A stretch of DNA of 64,000 bases from Sipunculus nudus (Eukaryota > Annelida > Sipuncula > Golfingiida > Sipunculidae): assembly GCA_026874595.1 (NCBI GenBank), contig CM049317.1, forward strand, positions 28,523,401-28,587,400, in the 5' to 3' direction. The position numbers were made by a program, and so were the translations under genes. Of this stretch, positions 48,832 through 59,852 are shown one piece after another. Position 1 is the first letter of the stretch, and every line of letters begins with the position of its first letter. The notes under the pieces are model-generated. The model did not search any database and was not told the DNA's origin. It saw only the letters and a program-made list of their open reading frames with translations.

Positions 48832-49154
48832 TGGCCCTTACTCAGGGTGTGCTCTGCAGGCTAAATGGAAAGGCCGTGCCCCACAACCGTGTATCACTCA
48901 CAGATGAGTGCGTCTTTTTGGAGGCCACGGTGTTAATACCCAGCAATTGGAATGATTTGCACGCAGAACCAGCTGGTGCGGTAGATATCAGGCCTGGCTG
49001 ACACCAGGAAACAAAAAAAAATATGATAGGAAGCAAGTGCTACCGCCCTGTCACCTAGTTCTAAACCAAATTGAACCCTGCGGGTGTTCATAATTAGATT
49101 AAGAATTATATAAGAGAGCATAAAAATGGAGACGTTACCTCCACAAAAAAAAAG
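48832..49154 (+). mobile_element. tRNA-derived SINE, copy 2 (5' truncated)
   Basis: Shares with 5400-5713 the GTGCTCTGCAGGCT start, a GATGAGTGCG/CGAGTGCG block, CGGTGTTA, CAGGCCTGGCTGACACCAG, ACTGCC/CCGCCCTGTCAC and the GTTACCTCC-poly(A) tail. The tRNA-like head is missing or unrecognisable. Confidence 0.75.
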
Positions 49155-49555
49155 TTCTTTAAAAAAGAGGAACCCTCCTTACTTTCCTCTTTGTTTTCAC
49201 TTGTTTCCATTAATATGTGGAGCTGTGATTATCTAGGTTTAAAAGGTCTCTTTTGTATAATGACGTAAATTGGACTCTTGTTCATCTCGATAACAGAGAA
49301 ACCTGCTCATTTTGGCTTATATGTATGTCTGTTTTTGTGTAATTTCTTTATTTGATACACGATAACTATTTGACCACCAGGAAAAGAGATGATACTGAAA
49401 AATAGAATATGCTTGAAATATCTGCTTTTTTACACCAAGCATTTGCTTACATAAAGTCAAATTTCCTCCTGATGATCCTCAACTTCCTTTCAAACATTGG
49501 TAAAAAATAATTCAAAGGTAGCATTCTAACACTCGAACCATTTAGGCTCTTCAAC

Positions 49556-49557
<2 letters not shown>

Positions 49558-49630
<73 letters not shown>
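49558..49630. repeat. (TA)n microsatellite
   Basis: Uninterrupted TA run. Confidence 0.95.
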
Positions 49631-49632
<2 letters not shown>

Positions 49633-51130
49633 GTTCCATGATGGTCTGGTGAACCAATATATGCGAAAGTCTTGTGAACCGCCTATGAAAAGGATTTACT
49701 ATGTTCAATTGGGCAAACAAGAGCACCAGACTAACACGACCAGCTGTATCCATTCAAGAATTCAGGGTCTGTCTGAAATGCATATTATTGATGTTGTACT
49801 GCTTATTAATTTACGGAAAGTAAACTGACCATGTTTGGTCTATGACGCTTTCGTTAAAAAAGCAACCCTTCTTTCACAAAGGTGACAACAGTACTTTAAT
49901 CAGTTAGTCCATTGAGTGAAAAGAAAGGCCATACGTATGCATTGTTAGTATCTATTCTACTAATTATATAAAATATGCTTACGTGTATTTACATAACCTT
50001 GTCAGTTAGAAGGCTGCGTGTAATCTCGCACATTCTATGTTATTACTGAGAATACTGACATGAATTATATAATTTATAGGACCTCTTAAGTTTCTTGTTA
50101 AATAGATCACATTCATCTCTTATATACATGAACTTAATTACGTCAATTTCTCCTGGTCTCTGCGTACTTTCCAACAGTACAAACTTAAAATACACGTAGC
50201 AAATGACATCATTAACGTTCTGAATAACTAGATGATTCGTCAAATAATGCATCAAGAAATATAATATCGCATGCAATGTCCAAATGTAGTTTAAGTGAAT
50301 TATTTTATGAAGACTTCCCACAGTCATTTTAAGTAAAGCGAATATATTTAATGGAAATATTCCGGAGTATAATTGTTATCGAACAGAGATTAAGAGTTCT
50401 GTTGGTAGGTATAATTGTGCAAGTTCATCTGAGAAATGATCTATTGTTTATCTTTCCCTGAAATTGGTAAAAAAAACCTTCTTCGTTTTATGATATAAAC
50501 CTACTATATTCCTCCTAGAAACAAACTCATCGTTAAAGGGCTTATAATAACAATGCAGCTCATGCTATGGTTTAATTCAGTAGGTAACAGTATAATTAAT
50601 TTAATTTATGGCACAACATAATTAAAATATTATTCCCTTTGCCTGTCCCACTGGTCATTGCCAACGCCAAACCAGCCCTGCACAAATCAGTGACAGCTAT
50701 ACTTTGTGAATCATGTATCTATGTTTGCCGTTCCACGTGTTTCCAAGACAAACTGAACTGTGCCAGTATGCTGGATCTTGTTCTCCTTATAAATGCAAAA
50801 ATTTATTTAGCCTCTACCCTCTGGTCAAGTGTTAAATACATGCCTTTAACCGAATTGGTTTGATAGCAAACCTATAAGATATTTCCGCTTCTGGAATAAA
50901 TAGTCGAAATGGTAAATCATTCAGAGAATAACTGGACATTATAATTATAAGCTTTACTGGCTGTCAATGAATATTTTGTGTATACATTATACATGTCCAA
51001 CCAAATGGAACACACACTCCCCTGGGTAATTAGTATACATTATAGAAATACTTTTTGCCAATATGAAAGGTATGGTCCTACAAATAAAATTTGTATTAAT
51101 TTCTAATATTGTTATGATACTATCCGAGAT

Positions 51131-51340
51131 ATGAACGGATTTGTTAACGGAGTCCTGGAAGCCATTGAACAGGTTGGGACAGCCCCTGGGACGTGTGTGA
51201 TGTCACAACCAGAACCATGTTGCGCTTTCATGTTGTTACAGCATGGCGGACGAGTAGACCTGGTCAAGCGAGGCGGAGGCATTATCTTCACATACCCACG
51301 TCTGAGACCCCGCAAAAGAAGAATAAAGCTGCGATTTTAA
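51131..51340 (+). CDS. Possible 69-codon coding segment, unknown
   Basis: The frame reads MNGFVNGVLEAIEQVGTAPG and ends KRGGGIIFTYPRLRPRKRRI then KLRF-stop. GC content is higher than the surroundings and the basic C-terminus is distinctive. The opposite strand is also open over most of it. It could be a fragment of a processed gene or transposon; no family was recognised. Confidence 0.25.
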   Translation: MNGFVNGVLEAIEQVGTAPGTCVMSQPEPCCAFMLLQHGGRVDLVKRGGGIIFTYPRLRPRKRRIKLRF

Positions 51341-52210
51341 ATGTGTGATGGCAAATTCGACATTAGCCTCATGTAGTTTTAAGCCATGAAGTTTATATTT
51401 AAAAATTTTAAAGTTTACAAATAAAAGGCAGTCGATGACAGCGGCCGCTGCAATAGGTTTTATTCCAGTGACGAAGCGGCAGGCTTTTCAAAACCGAGGA
51501 TGGAATCTGCGGTAGCTTTTTAAGGGATATCCTGATGATTATTCAAATTAACTGAATAATTCATATGATGAATATATGATATTTTAACCAATAAAATGAA
51601 GAGTTGTATAATTTTCCGATACAATTCATGTGGTTATTGGCTTGGTCGAATATGTTTAAAACCGCTCGCGACTCTTTACAACAAAGTTGGTTGTTGTTGA
51701 CAATGTTGTTGTGATTGGCGCCGTGGTGGCATGTTTTGACTCGGCAATAATCAGCTGATAACCCTCTTGGTTTTGCCATAAACTTACGGTGCTACTCCTT
51801 TCCTTTTTACCATCATAGAAAGAAAAGCAGTGGGCCATCATTTTATATGTGTTTCATTATCAGAAATGCAAAATCGGTCCTCAGGTTGTTTTGACATTCA
51901 TAAGTCCTTATGGTTTGTTTTAGTGACAGTATTAGTACTAAATATTAAAAGTTCTGTAAACATGTATTTCAATTAGGTAGGCCTTAGCTTAGTTAAACTC
52001 ACGGGGCTGGTCTTAAATTAAACTTTTTTTAATGTACAACAGCCATCCCCATGGAGGATGGTACTTATTGTTAGTTACTACTTTGTCCAACCTAACCCCC
52101 CCCCCCCCCATCCCATGCATGGACAAAAAGAACATATATTTAATTATTTATATAATTTATTAGAAAACATATAATAAACATTGTTTCGTGTATACTTCAA
52201 TTCAATATAT

Positions 52211-52273
52211 ATACACTGAAAGCTGGATGTGTCAGAGTTTCTAGGGTCCCTTAGACTTCGACACAACAAGGTT

Positions 52274-52280
<7 letters not shown>
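52211..52280. repeat. Short imperfect inverted repeat
   Basis: CACTGAAAGCTGGATGTGTC at the left and, read in reverse complement, GTGAAACCTTGTTGTGTCGA at the right are related. It is about 70 bp with TA at both ends. It may be a miniature relic of a TIR element. Confidence 0.3.

Positions 52281-52329
<49 letters not shown>
52279..52329. repeat. (TA)n microsatellite
   Basis: About 50 bp of TA repeats. Confidence 0.95.
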
Positions 52330-52331
<2 letters not shown>

Positions 52332-53102
52332 AAGCCTGCAATTCATTTTTTAAACTAATTATGAAAATCTAGTTTCATGATAGAAAATGCACACAAACAT
52401 TTATATTATAATCATAGCTCTGTATATAATACAAAGTTGTAGAGTTGGTATCATAAAAGCTATCAACCAGACAGAAAGCCCCATGGCAAAATTAATCCTT
52501 AATAGATATGAAGTTCTTGCTATACAGTCTCAGCTTGGCATTACTTGCAAAGATAAACCTTCAAATCAATATTTAAAAAAAAAGTGCTCTATTTTTGATT
52601 GTATTGATGTATAATTGTTTACCTTAACTTCAGTGGTAACTCTAGTAGGTACCAATTTCACAATTATGTATAAATAAAATATGAAAAAAGAATGTGCCCA
52701 GAAGCTACATAATTAAAAGTTATATAGCTCTGATACCAGATTAAGTCTGTAAAAAGTATATTTTAAATAAAATAAATTATAATTTAAAATTATAATAATT
52801 AAGCATAAAATAAATGATAATTTAAAATTATAATAATTTAGCAATAATACAAATTTACCAACATATTGCCTTTGGTAAGGCTTTTTTTTTATTTTCACAA
52901 TACCAACCTATATTTTTATTAATACATTTTATTGCTGAAAAAATCATACAATACACATGTCACACATAATTGTTCACAATCACATCAAATACACAGGGTA
53001 ATTTTTCAGAAAATCGTAACCCTGAAGGCAAATCGTGTTAATGCAAGGCATACAGTGTGCATGTATGCCCAGCGCGCAAATGATGGCAAATGCCTCCAAA
53101 TT
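52330..53102. other. Very AT-rich non-coding DNA
   Basis: Includes a short tandem repeat of AATTTAAAATTATAATAATT near 52778-52850. No gene is recognised. Confidence 0.45.
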
Positions 53103-53280
53103 GATGGTTTCCATGGCAACCTTCGATAATTTTACAGGAATGATGATGTTTAAGAAAACGGCTATTACTCGGTTAATTTTATACATAAATCATTGGAATA
53201 AACTGCAAAATGTTGCAAACTGAAATGTTTCTCCTTTAGGTGTAGTGTTATGACATTACATAATTTACATATTATGCTGT
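53103..53280 (+). repeat. Dispersed direct repeat, unit 1 (X-box palindrome)
   Basis: Starts with GTTTCCATGGCAAC (53107-53120). It continues with blocks shared with 54029-54206, including TTTTATACAT, GGAATAAAC, CTCCTTTAGGTGTA and CATGATTTAC-like. Confidence 0.7.
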
Positions 53281-54028
53281 ATGCGAATACATACAAATCT
53301 TGGGGTTGAAATTTCTTTTTTTATTCCTAAATCATATATTTAAATCCATATATTCCCCATAGCTTTTTATTTATTCAAGTGAAAATGCACATTAAAAGAG
53401 AAAGAAATGTAAGGGTATTTCAGATTTCCATATCATATTTGGATAATAATGAATATTCATGTCACCCTATCGCAATATCATTTTCTATGTTATTTCACAG
53501 GCCCTGTTTAGACATGGATATATTCTTAGGCCACCAATTCCTTCGAGAGCTTTCCTCAGAAAGCAGATCTTTAACCTGTTACACAAAAGATGAGAATCAC
53601 ATTCATGATTTTTTTCACTTTTTTTCAGTATAATTTGCATATTTTGCATAAATTTGCATAATTAAGCAGATGGTCGGATGTCCACTATAATTATTTTAAA
53701 ATGTGTTATGACCACTTAAAAATTATAATTTATGCAATTTTTTTTAGTTTCTTTTTCGTTAAGGTAAGTTTAATTTGCATATTGAATGTTAAATGGCATG
53801 GATCCATAAAGTAAAAGGGGATTTTCGGAGAAAATTAGTATTCCTGGTAAATATTCTAAGCCGCACCAGTTGTCAATCATGCTGACCCATAATGTCCGTC
53901 TTCTTTCCGTCCGTCCATCCTTGCCATTAGCACAAATTCGTAACCATCCAATTTCATTGTGAGGTATTGTTCTAAATCAAAACCTGTAGTATAACCAGCT
54001 GGAAAATGGCTGAAGAAGACTAAAAAGT

Positions 54029-54206
54029 AATGGTTTCCATGGCAACCTATTGGAAATTTACAATAATGCTAATTTTAAAGAGATTGTTATAATTCTGTTG
54101 GTTTTATACATTAAACTTTGAAATAAACCCCAAATTGTAGCTTACTGAACTGCTGTCCTTCAGGTGTATTTCTGCGACAAGGCATGATTTACCCACTATG
54201 AAATAT
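54029..54206 (+). repeat. Dispersed direct repeat, unit 2 (X-box palindrome)
   Basis: Second copy, 926 bp downstream, with the identical GTTTCCATGGCAAC at 54033-54046. The flanking sequence is moderately diverged. Confidence 0.7.
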
Positions 54207-55580
54207 GCAAATATATGCAGATTTTTTTTTGTTTTGGTGAAATGTTTAAACATATTTTTAAACAGTTCCATCACTCATAATAAAACTTAATTTAGCATGC
54301 AATTTACTTTTTGAAAAGGACCCATAAAGGGAATAATAAAGTTATGTTTGTTCCCATGTTGTGTATCTAATATTAACATACCATGAATATTTATTAACAC
54401 TTATATTAATTCCTCCTTTCAAGACAAGTGATTATTTCTGTAACTGGCTAATTTCTGTGTTAGCTTTTCTTAACATTTACAAATAAAATTCCTGGATAAA
54501 GTCCCGTAGTGGTGCATTGTTAAAGCTCTAGAAGAAAATATGCTTTTAAATGACAAAACATTATACTAATCTATTACCTTAATGTTCAGTTCAAATATAT
54601 AGAATATATATAAGTAGTAAAGGAAGTTATTCACATACTTAATATTCATAAAGACAGCTACACTGCAATTAATGACATTATTATGAAACATTATATTTGT
54701 GTAATGCCATAGTCCCTTATAATGCTTGTAGAGTACTGTGAGTCACCATTTTGATAATAATCATATACACATGAAATCAACAACGTGTTTGTCAACATTT
54801 TGTGATGTCATAATCCCTTATGATGTCATCACTATTGTGATATCTCAGTATTACTGTAACAGCCCACTGACACATCATCATGACATGACATCTTCACACA
54901 ATCATGCCACATCATAGGGACAAGAAAAACAGGTTGTCAAGTGAAGATATCGAGAATAAGAAGCATGAGATTAAGGTAAGCTTTGTAACCATATTTTTGT
55001 TGAATTATTCATTGCCCCAAACAACACTAACTTTGTGGATAAACTAAGTAATATCCATTAATGGTAATATTATGTTCTGTCCAATTTCTTTTTATCCATT
55101 TGGATAAAGATATGTGATGGAAAGTTTACTGGATCAAACAGATTAAAAAATAATTGACACTTTAGACAAACAAAGTCTTGTTTTATTGTCGTAGTTATTA
55201 AAACCCCGAGGCAAGGAAATCCTGATTAACTATTTGTGAATTGCCTTTGATACCCAGTCTTATAGGCGCACTACATTTGTGATACACACTTTTTTCGGAT
55301 AAGTGGTATTCGGATAATATGCACTTCACGGTAAACACTGGAAAATCAACAAAAATAAAGTATTTTTAAATTCATATGATAGTTGTTTTTAAATATTTTT
55401 TATATATGAATGTAAAGTAAAACACAATCCTTCATGAGTATATCTAGGGATAGGTGATTGGGGGCGGTCTTGTGGACCATACTTTTGCTAATCATTTGCA
55501 AGTTCAATATGTGTAAACTAACATTTATTGACTCATTTGTTGGTTTGTTGGAACACTATAATTAATTTTCTTTACATTTG

Positions 55581-55663
<83 letters not shown>

Positions 55664-57037
55664 CATGCATACACATATGGGGAGGGGAGTCAAGTGTTGC
55701 CTAGTAAATATATTTATTGCTCATACCGCCACTCAATATAAATCACTTGTAACATACATTTATGATAAATATGAATGCACTACAATACGCCAGTAACATG
55801 ATTGTTAAAAGAATTGCTTTATGTAAAATTATAAAATTTGAACAGCTCTTTCCTTAGTTCTTTTCCGCACTATGTTTCTTTTATACAGGAAAGGAAGAAA
55901 TTACAATGCTGGATATTGCAGAGCCTCTACAATATATATACCTGTGAGTGGACAGTCATACACAAATAGTAACTAATATGTCTGTTTAAGAATCGATCCA
56001 GACCAATGCATTCAATCCTTACCTAAATGTAATCAAATTGTACCAAGATCTGCCACATTTTCATCCCTGCACCATATGTATTTGCAGAGTAAGCTGTGGT
56101 GGAGGGGCCAATACAACACAATCTCAATGTTAAGTGATTTTCACGGAGGGTCATATAATATGGATTTAAAGGATTAAAAAAACCCTCCTTCGACTATGCT
56201 TGGCCTTCTTATACCTAAAGGTCACCGTGACTGTTTGGACATGTTTAGTTGTCACCCAGTTGTGCTATAATTTATGAATACGGAAATATAAACCCAATGT
56301 TTACCTTGAGGTACTTTGATAATATATCGTTTTTATTTAACATTGTTTATATGCCATATGCAAAGATATAGGACACAATGAAGTTTATTCAAAATTAACT
56401 TTACTATGATTTACTTAAATCACCTTTAAATTTTCCATGACAAAATGTTGGGATGGCTTATCAAATAATTTATACTGATGGTGCCACCTAAATCTCTTCC
56501 TGTAATCTGAGCTTACAATTTCTATATATCACTAAATAACAATGGGCAATTAGGTAAAACATTTGTTAGCTCAGCTGACTATAAGTCATATGTGCTATAT
56601 TGACCCTTTTACCGTCGTCTGTCCTTCCATCCATCAAATAGGCCACGAATCCCATGTTATAGTATCAGAATTTAAAGTTTGCATACCGTTTTTAAGTGAA
56701 AAAAGTTGACCAGACCTAAAACTAGATCAATGTTATTTCATTTTTTATCAAAAAATAAGCAAACATCTCCGTTTTTCAGTAAAAAGCCAATGTCACACTT
56801 CAAGATGAATTAACATAGGTTTTGTGTTCTTCAGTTTTCAATCAGTTTTTTTTTATGTCAGGAATTATGTTCATACTGTGTAATTTGTATATGTTTTGGG
56901 CTTAAATACAATTTAAAGAAGGAAAGATATTTAATGACTTAACGGCTTAAATTTAGGGAATTTAGGTGTAGGGAAAACAATCATCAATGCCAGAGATTTC
57001 TAGGTAAGTCTCTTTCGTTTGCAGATGAAAGTATTCG
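54207..57037. other. Intergenic
   Basis: No exon supported. TGATGTCAT-type blocks repeat near 54805-54830. A (CT)n(TA)n tract is at 55579-55657. Confidence 0.4.
55579..55657. repeat. Compound (CT)n(TA)n microsatellite
   Basis: About 40 bp of CT followed by about 38 bp of TA. Confidence 0.95.
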
Positions 57038-59852
57038 GTGATGAATGAAAACATAGATGGAGGTACAGAACAGACGAGGAAACGGCCATTGTCAAACGAC
57101 CGGCATTTATGCTTTATCTGCCAGAATGACAACAAACAAAAACTCATGACTGTAAGCAGTGATAGTCTCCAGTCAGTGGACACCATTAGACAATTACGAA
57201 TGAAATTACAGTATGATCATTTTCGGGATGCAACCAATAGGCTGGCTGAAATATTTGGAACGGATCCACCTGGAACATGCTCATGGCATAAAGACTGTCG
57301 ATCCAATTACATGAGTAAAAGTAAAATTGAAAGGTTAAAGAAAGCTGAATTAAAAGTGCAAAGTTCATCTGCCTCCACATCAAAAGACCATCAGCAGAAT
57401 GTCATTTTACGAAGCAAAATACCTCCAATGGATTGGCAGCGGTGTATATTCTGCCAACAGAACGCAAAGGAAACACTTCACACTATTCAGGAAAAAAACG
57501 TTAGCAGCAGAATATTAGAAGCATCACAGTTGGATTATTTCCTCAGAGTTCGACTAGCTTGTGTAGACGATCTTTCATTTGCACATGGAAAGAATCACCA
57601 CAGCTGTATGAACGTAGGGCGAAACGAGATATGTCCCCCAGGCCACGGAGATGGCATTAGTTCTGCTTTGCCAAAAGCTTGAACGATCAGCAGAGCGATC
57701 TGATATATTAGATCTTACTGATGTGTGGGACAGATACTGCTCAATAGCTAGTGAGGCTCATATAGATGCACCACCATTTTTTCTTTGTTGGAGGAGCACT
57801 TTCAAGGAAAAATTAGCTGTTCTTCTAGAGGGAATGTATGAAATCATAGTATTAAGTGATCATGCATGGAATGAACCTCGCACCCTATTGTTATTATCCA
57901 AATTCCGGCATATCCCTGTATCTTCAGCAGTAAGAGAAGAGAATAAACTTATCGATACATGCCTTCCTTCAGACAAGTGTCAAGATAAGTGTGAGCAGAA
58001 CATGTTCCTGTCTATGATTCATGTCGCATTGCAGATCCGCAGAGAAATGCTTTCACATCCAAAATAAAATGTAATAAACCTAAGTGAAGACAGTGCCATA
58101 AACTGCATACCCAATAATCTGTATATATTCCTCAACTTATTGCTGGGCGGTCAGCATGTACTATATTATGACGAATTAGAAGATGATAAGGTCGCCGGCA
58201 GACGCCAACAAAGAGTCATCAGTGTCGCCCAAGATCTTATGTATACAGTGCATGGAGACAAGTTCCTGACTCCCAAGCATATCGGATTGGCCAGCGCCCT
58301 TCACCAGGCAACAAGATCCAAAGAGTTAGTAAACATGTTTCACCAAGCAGGTCATATAGTTAGTTACCGCAAAGTAATAAATCTTGACACTTCACTAGCA
58401 AAGAAAACGTTAGAAACAATGGATGATGACGGAGCTGTTCTCCCCCAAAATCTAGTGAAGAATCGTTTTGTACATTTTTTTGGCGGACAATGTAGATATT
58501 AATGAGTATACACTAGACGGAAAAGGGACTTTCCATGCCACTCAAGTGGCTGCTTGGCAGCTTGGTCCACCTGAAGGGGGACTTTTCAGCGGCATTGATA
58601 TTTGTTCTAAGACAGGGACATTGCATGTCCCTGAGGTGATGACTGACATCATCCCTGCGTCAAAGAGAGGAGGTACAAATCGGCCATTCAATGGTGCAAT
58701 TAAAACCAACTGCTTCCTACCTTCAGCTGATGAAGGTCACTCAGCACAGGATGCACATGCTATTGACATGGCATTCATCCTGTCCTCTCAAAACCCCATG
58801 TCTTCCTGGACTTTGTACAACTAAGAAGCAAGAACAGGCAACCCAAAAAAAACTACAGTTGGGTATCTACCTATCATACAGGCTCCTGCGTCTGAGCTAG
58901 ATACAATGAATACGGTCATCAGGCGAGTGCTCCACATAACAAAATCGCTGAATCAGCCGCATGTTGTTCTGACAGTGGATGAGGCACTTTATCCGAAATT
59001 GCTGGAGTTGAAGTGGTCAGTAGAAGAGTACACGGACATGCTCATACCTTGCCTTGGAGGGCTGCACATTGCTATGAATTTTCTGAGTGCACTGGGACGT
59101 CATATGAGTGATTCTGGCCTGTGTGACCTCTGGATAGGTTGTGAACTACTTGGAGCTAATGCTGCGCAACTGGTAATGACAGGAAAGGATTATGCCCGTG
59201 CCATTAGAGCACAGAAGCTTACGTTTCAAGCTTTTTCACGGCTGCTACTCCCACGTCTATATACATACCTTGACGGGGTTGATGTTTCCCTGAGAGCAGA
59301 ACTGTCAGAACTCAGCACATCTATGGATGCCGTACATATTGCAGAGTTCGTGGAGAAACAGACTTCTGACAAAATTCTGCAGCCCATGGACGATTTTCTG
59401 CAGATCTTGAAGCTAATGACCCGAATGTTGCATTCTGGTGGAACTATATGAAAATGGTAAGCATCCTGCTTTGCTTGATAAGGGAACAACGCGATGGATC
59501 ATGGGATCTCCACCTGTATTCTTTCAAGCGCATGCTGCCATTCTTCTTCCGGTATGACCGTATTAACTAAGCAAGAGGGGGCACCGTGTATCTGGCTGAG
59601 ATGTCAACTCTCCTGCCAAAAGTCCTCTGTGGATTCAAGAAAGGCAATTTTGTAGTGAAGTACACTGAGCGCCGTTTCAACCAGGTGTCTGTAGATCATA
59701 TATGCGGGGAACTGTCGGTTTTTCAGACTAATCTATTGGATTCTTTGCTACCATTGCGCATAGCCCGGCACAACGCGCACTCAGCATCCACTCATCTTGC
59801 TACTATTATGCGTTCAAAGGCTATTGGGCGCAAAGTGCGCGGTAGCAAATAG
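57038..59852 (+). pseudogene. Decayed large ORF with N-terminal Cys/His motifs, probable transposon-related family
   Basis: One protein of roughly 900 residues can be followed through broken segments. Residues 1-214 hold two zinc-finger-like motifs (CFICQ...CSWHKDC and CIFCQ...HHSC). After a frameshift near 57651-57682 come a conserved middle region, an in-frame TAA (58065-58067), a frameshift at a T-run (about 58473) into ADNVDINEYTLDGKGTFHAT, and another TAA (58822-58824). Then come TVGYLPIIQAPASELDT and VVLTVDEALYPKLLELKWS, a +1 shift near 59410 into EANDPNVAFWWNYMKMVSIL, a TAA near 59567 and VYLAEMSTLLPKVLC. From memory these motifs mark a multicopy invertebrate family of unknown function; I cannot verify that here. 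No intron is needed. The C-terminus is replaced by satellite. Confidence 0.75.

Larger units (their letters stand above)
49155..52200. other. Intergenic
   Basis: Contains a ~74 bp (TA)n (49558-49630) and one possible coding segment at 51131. Otherwise nothing is recognised. Confidence 0.4.
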
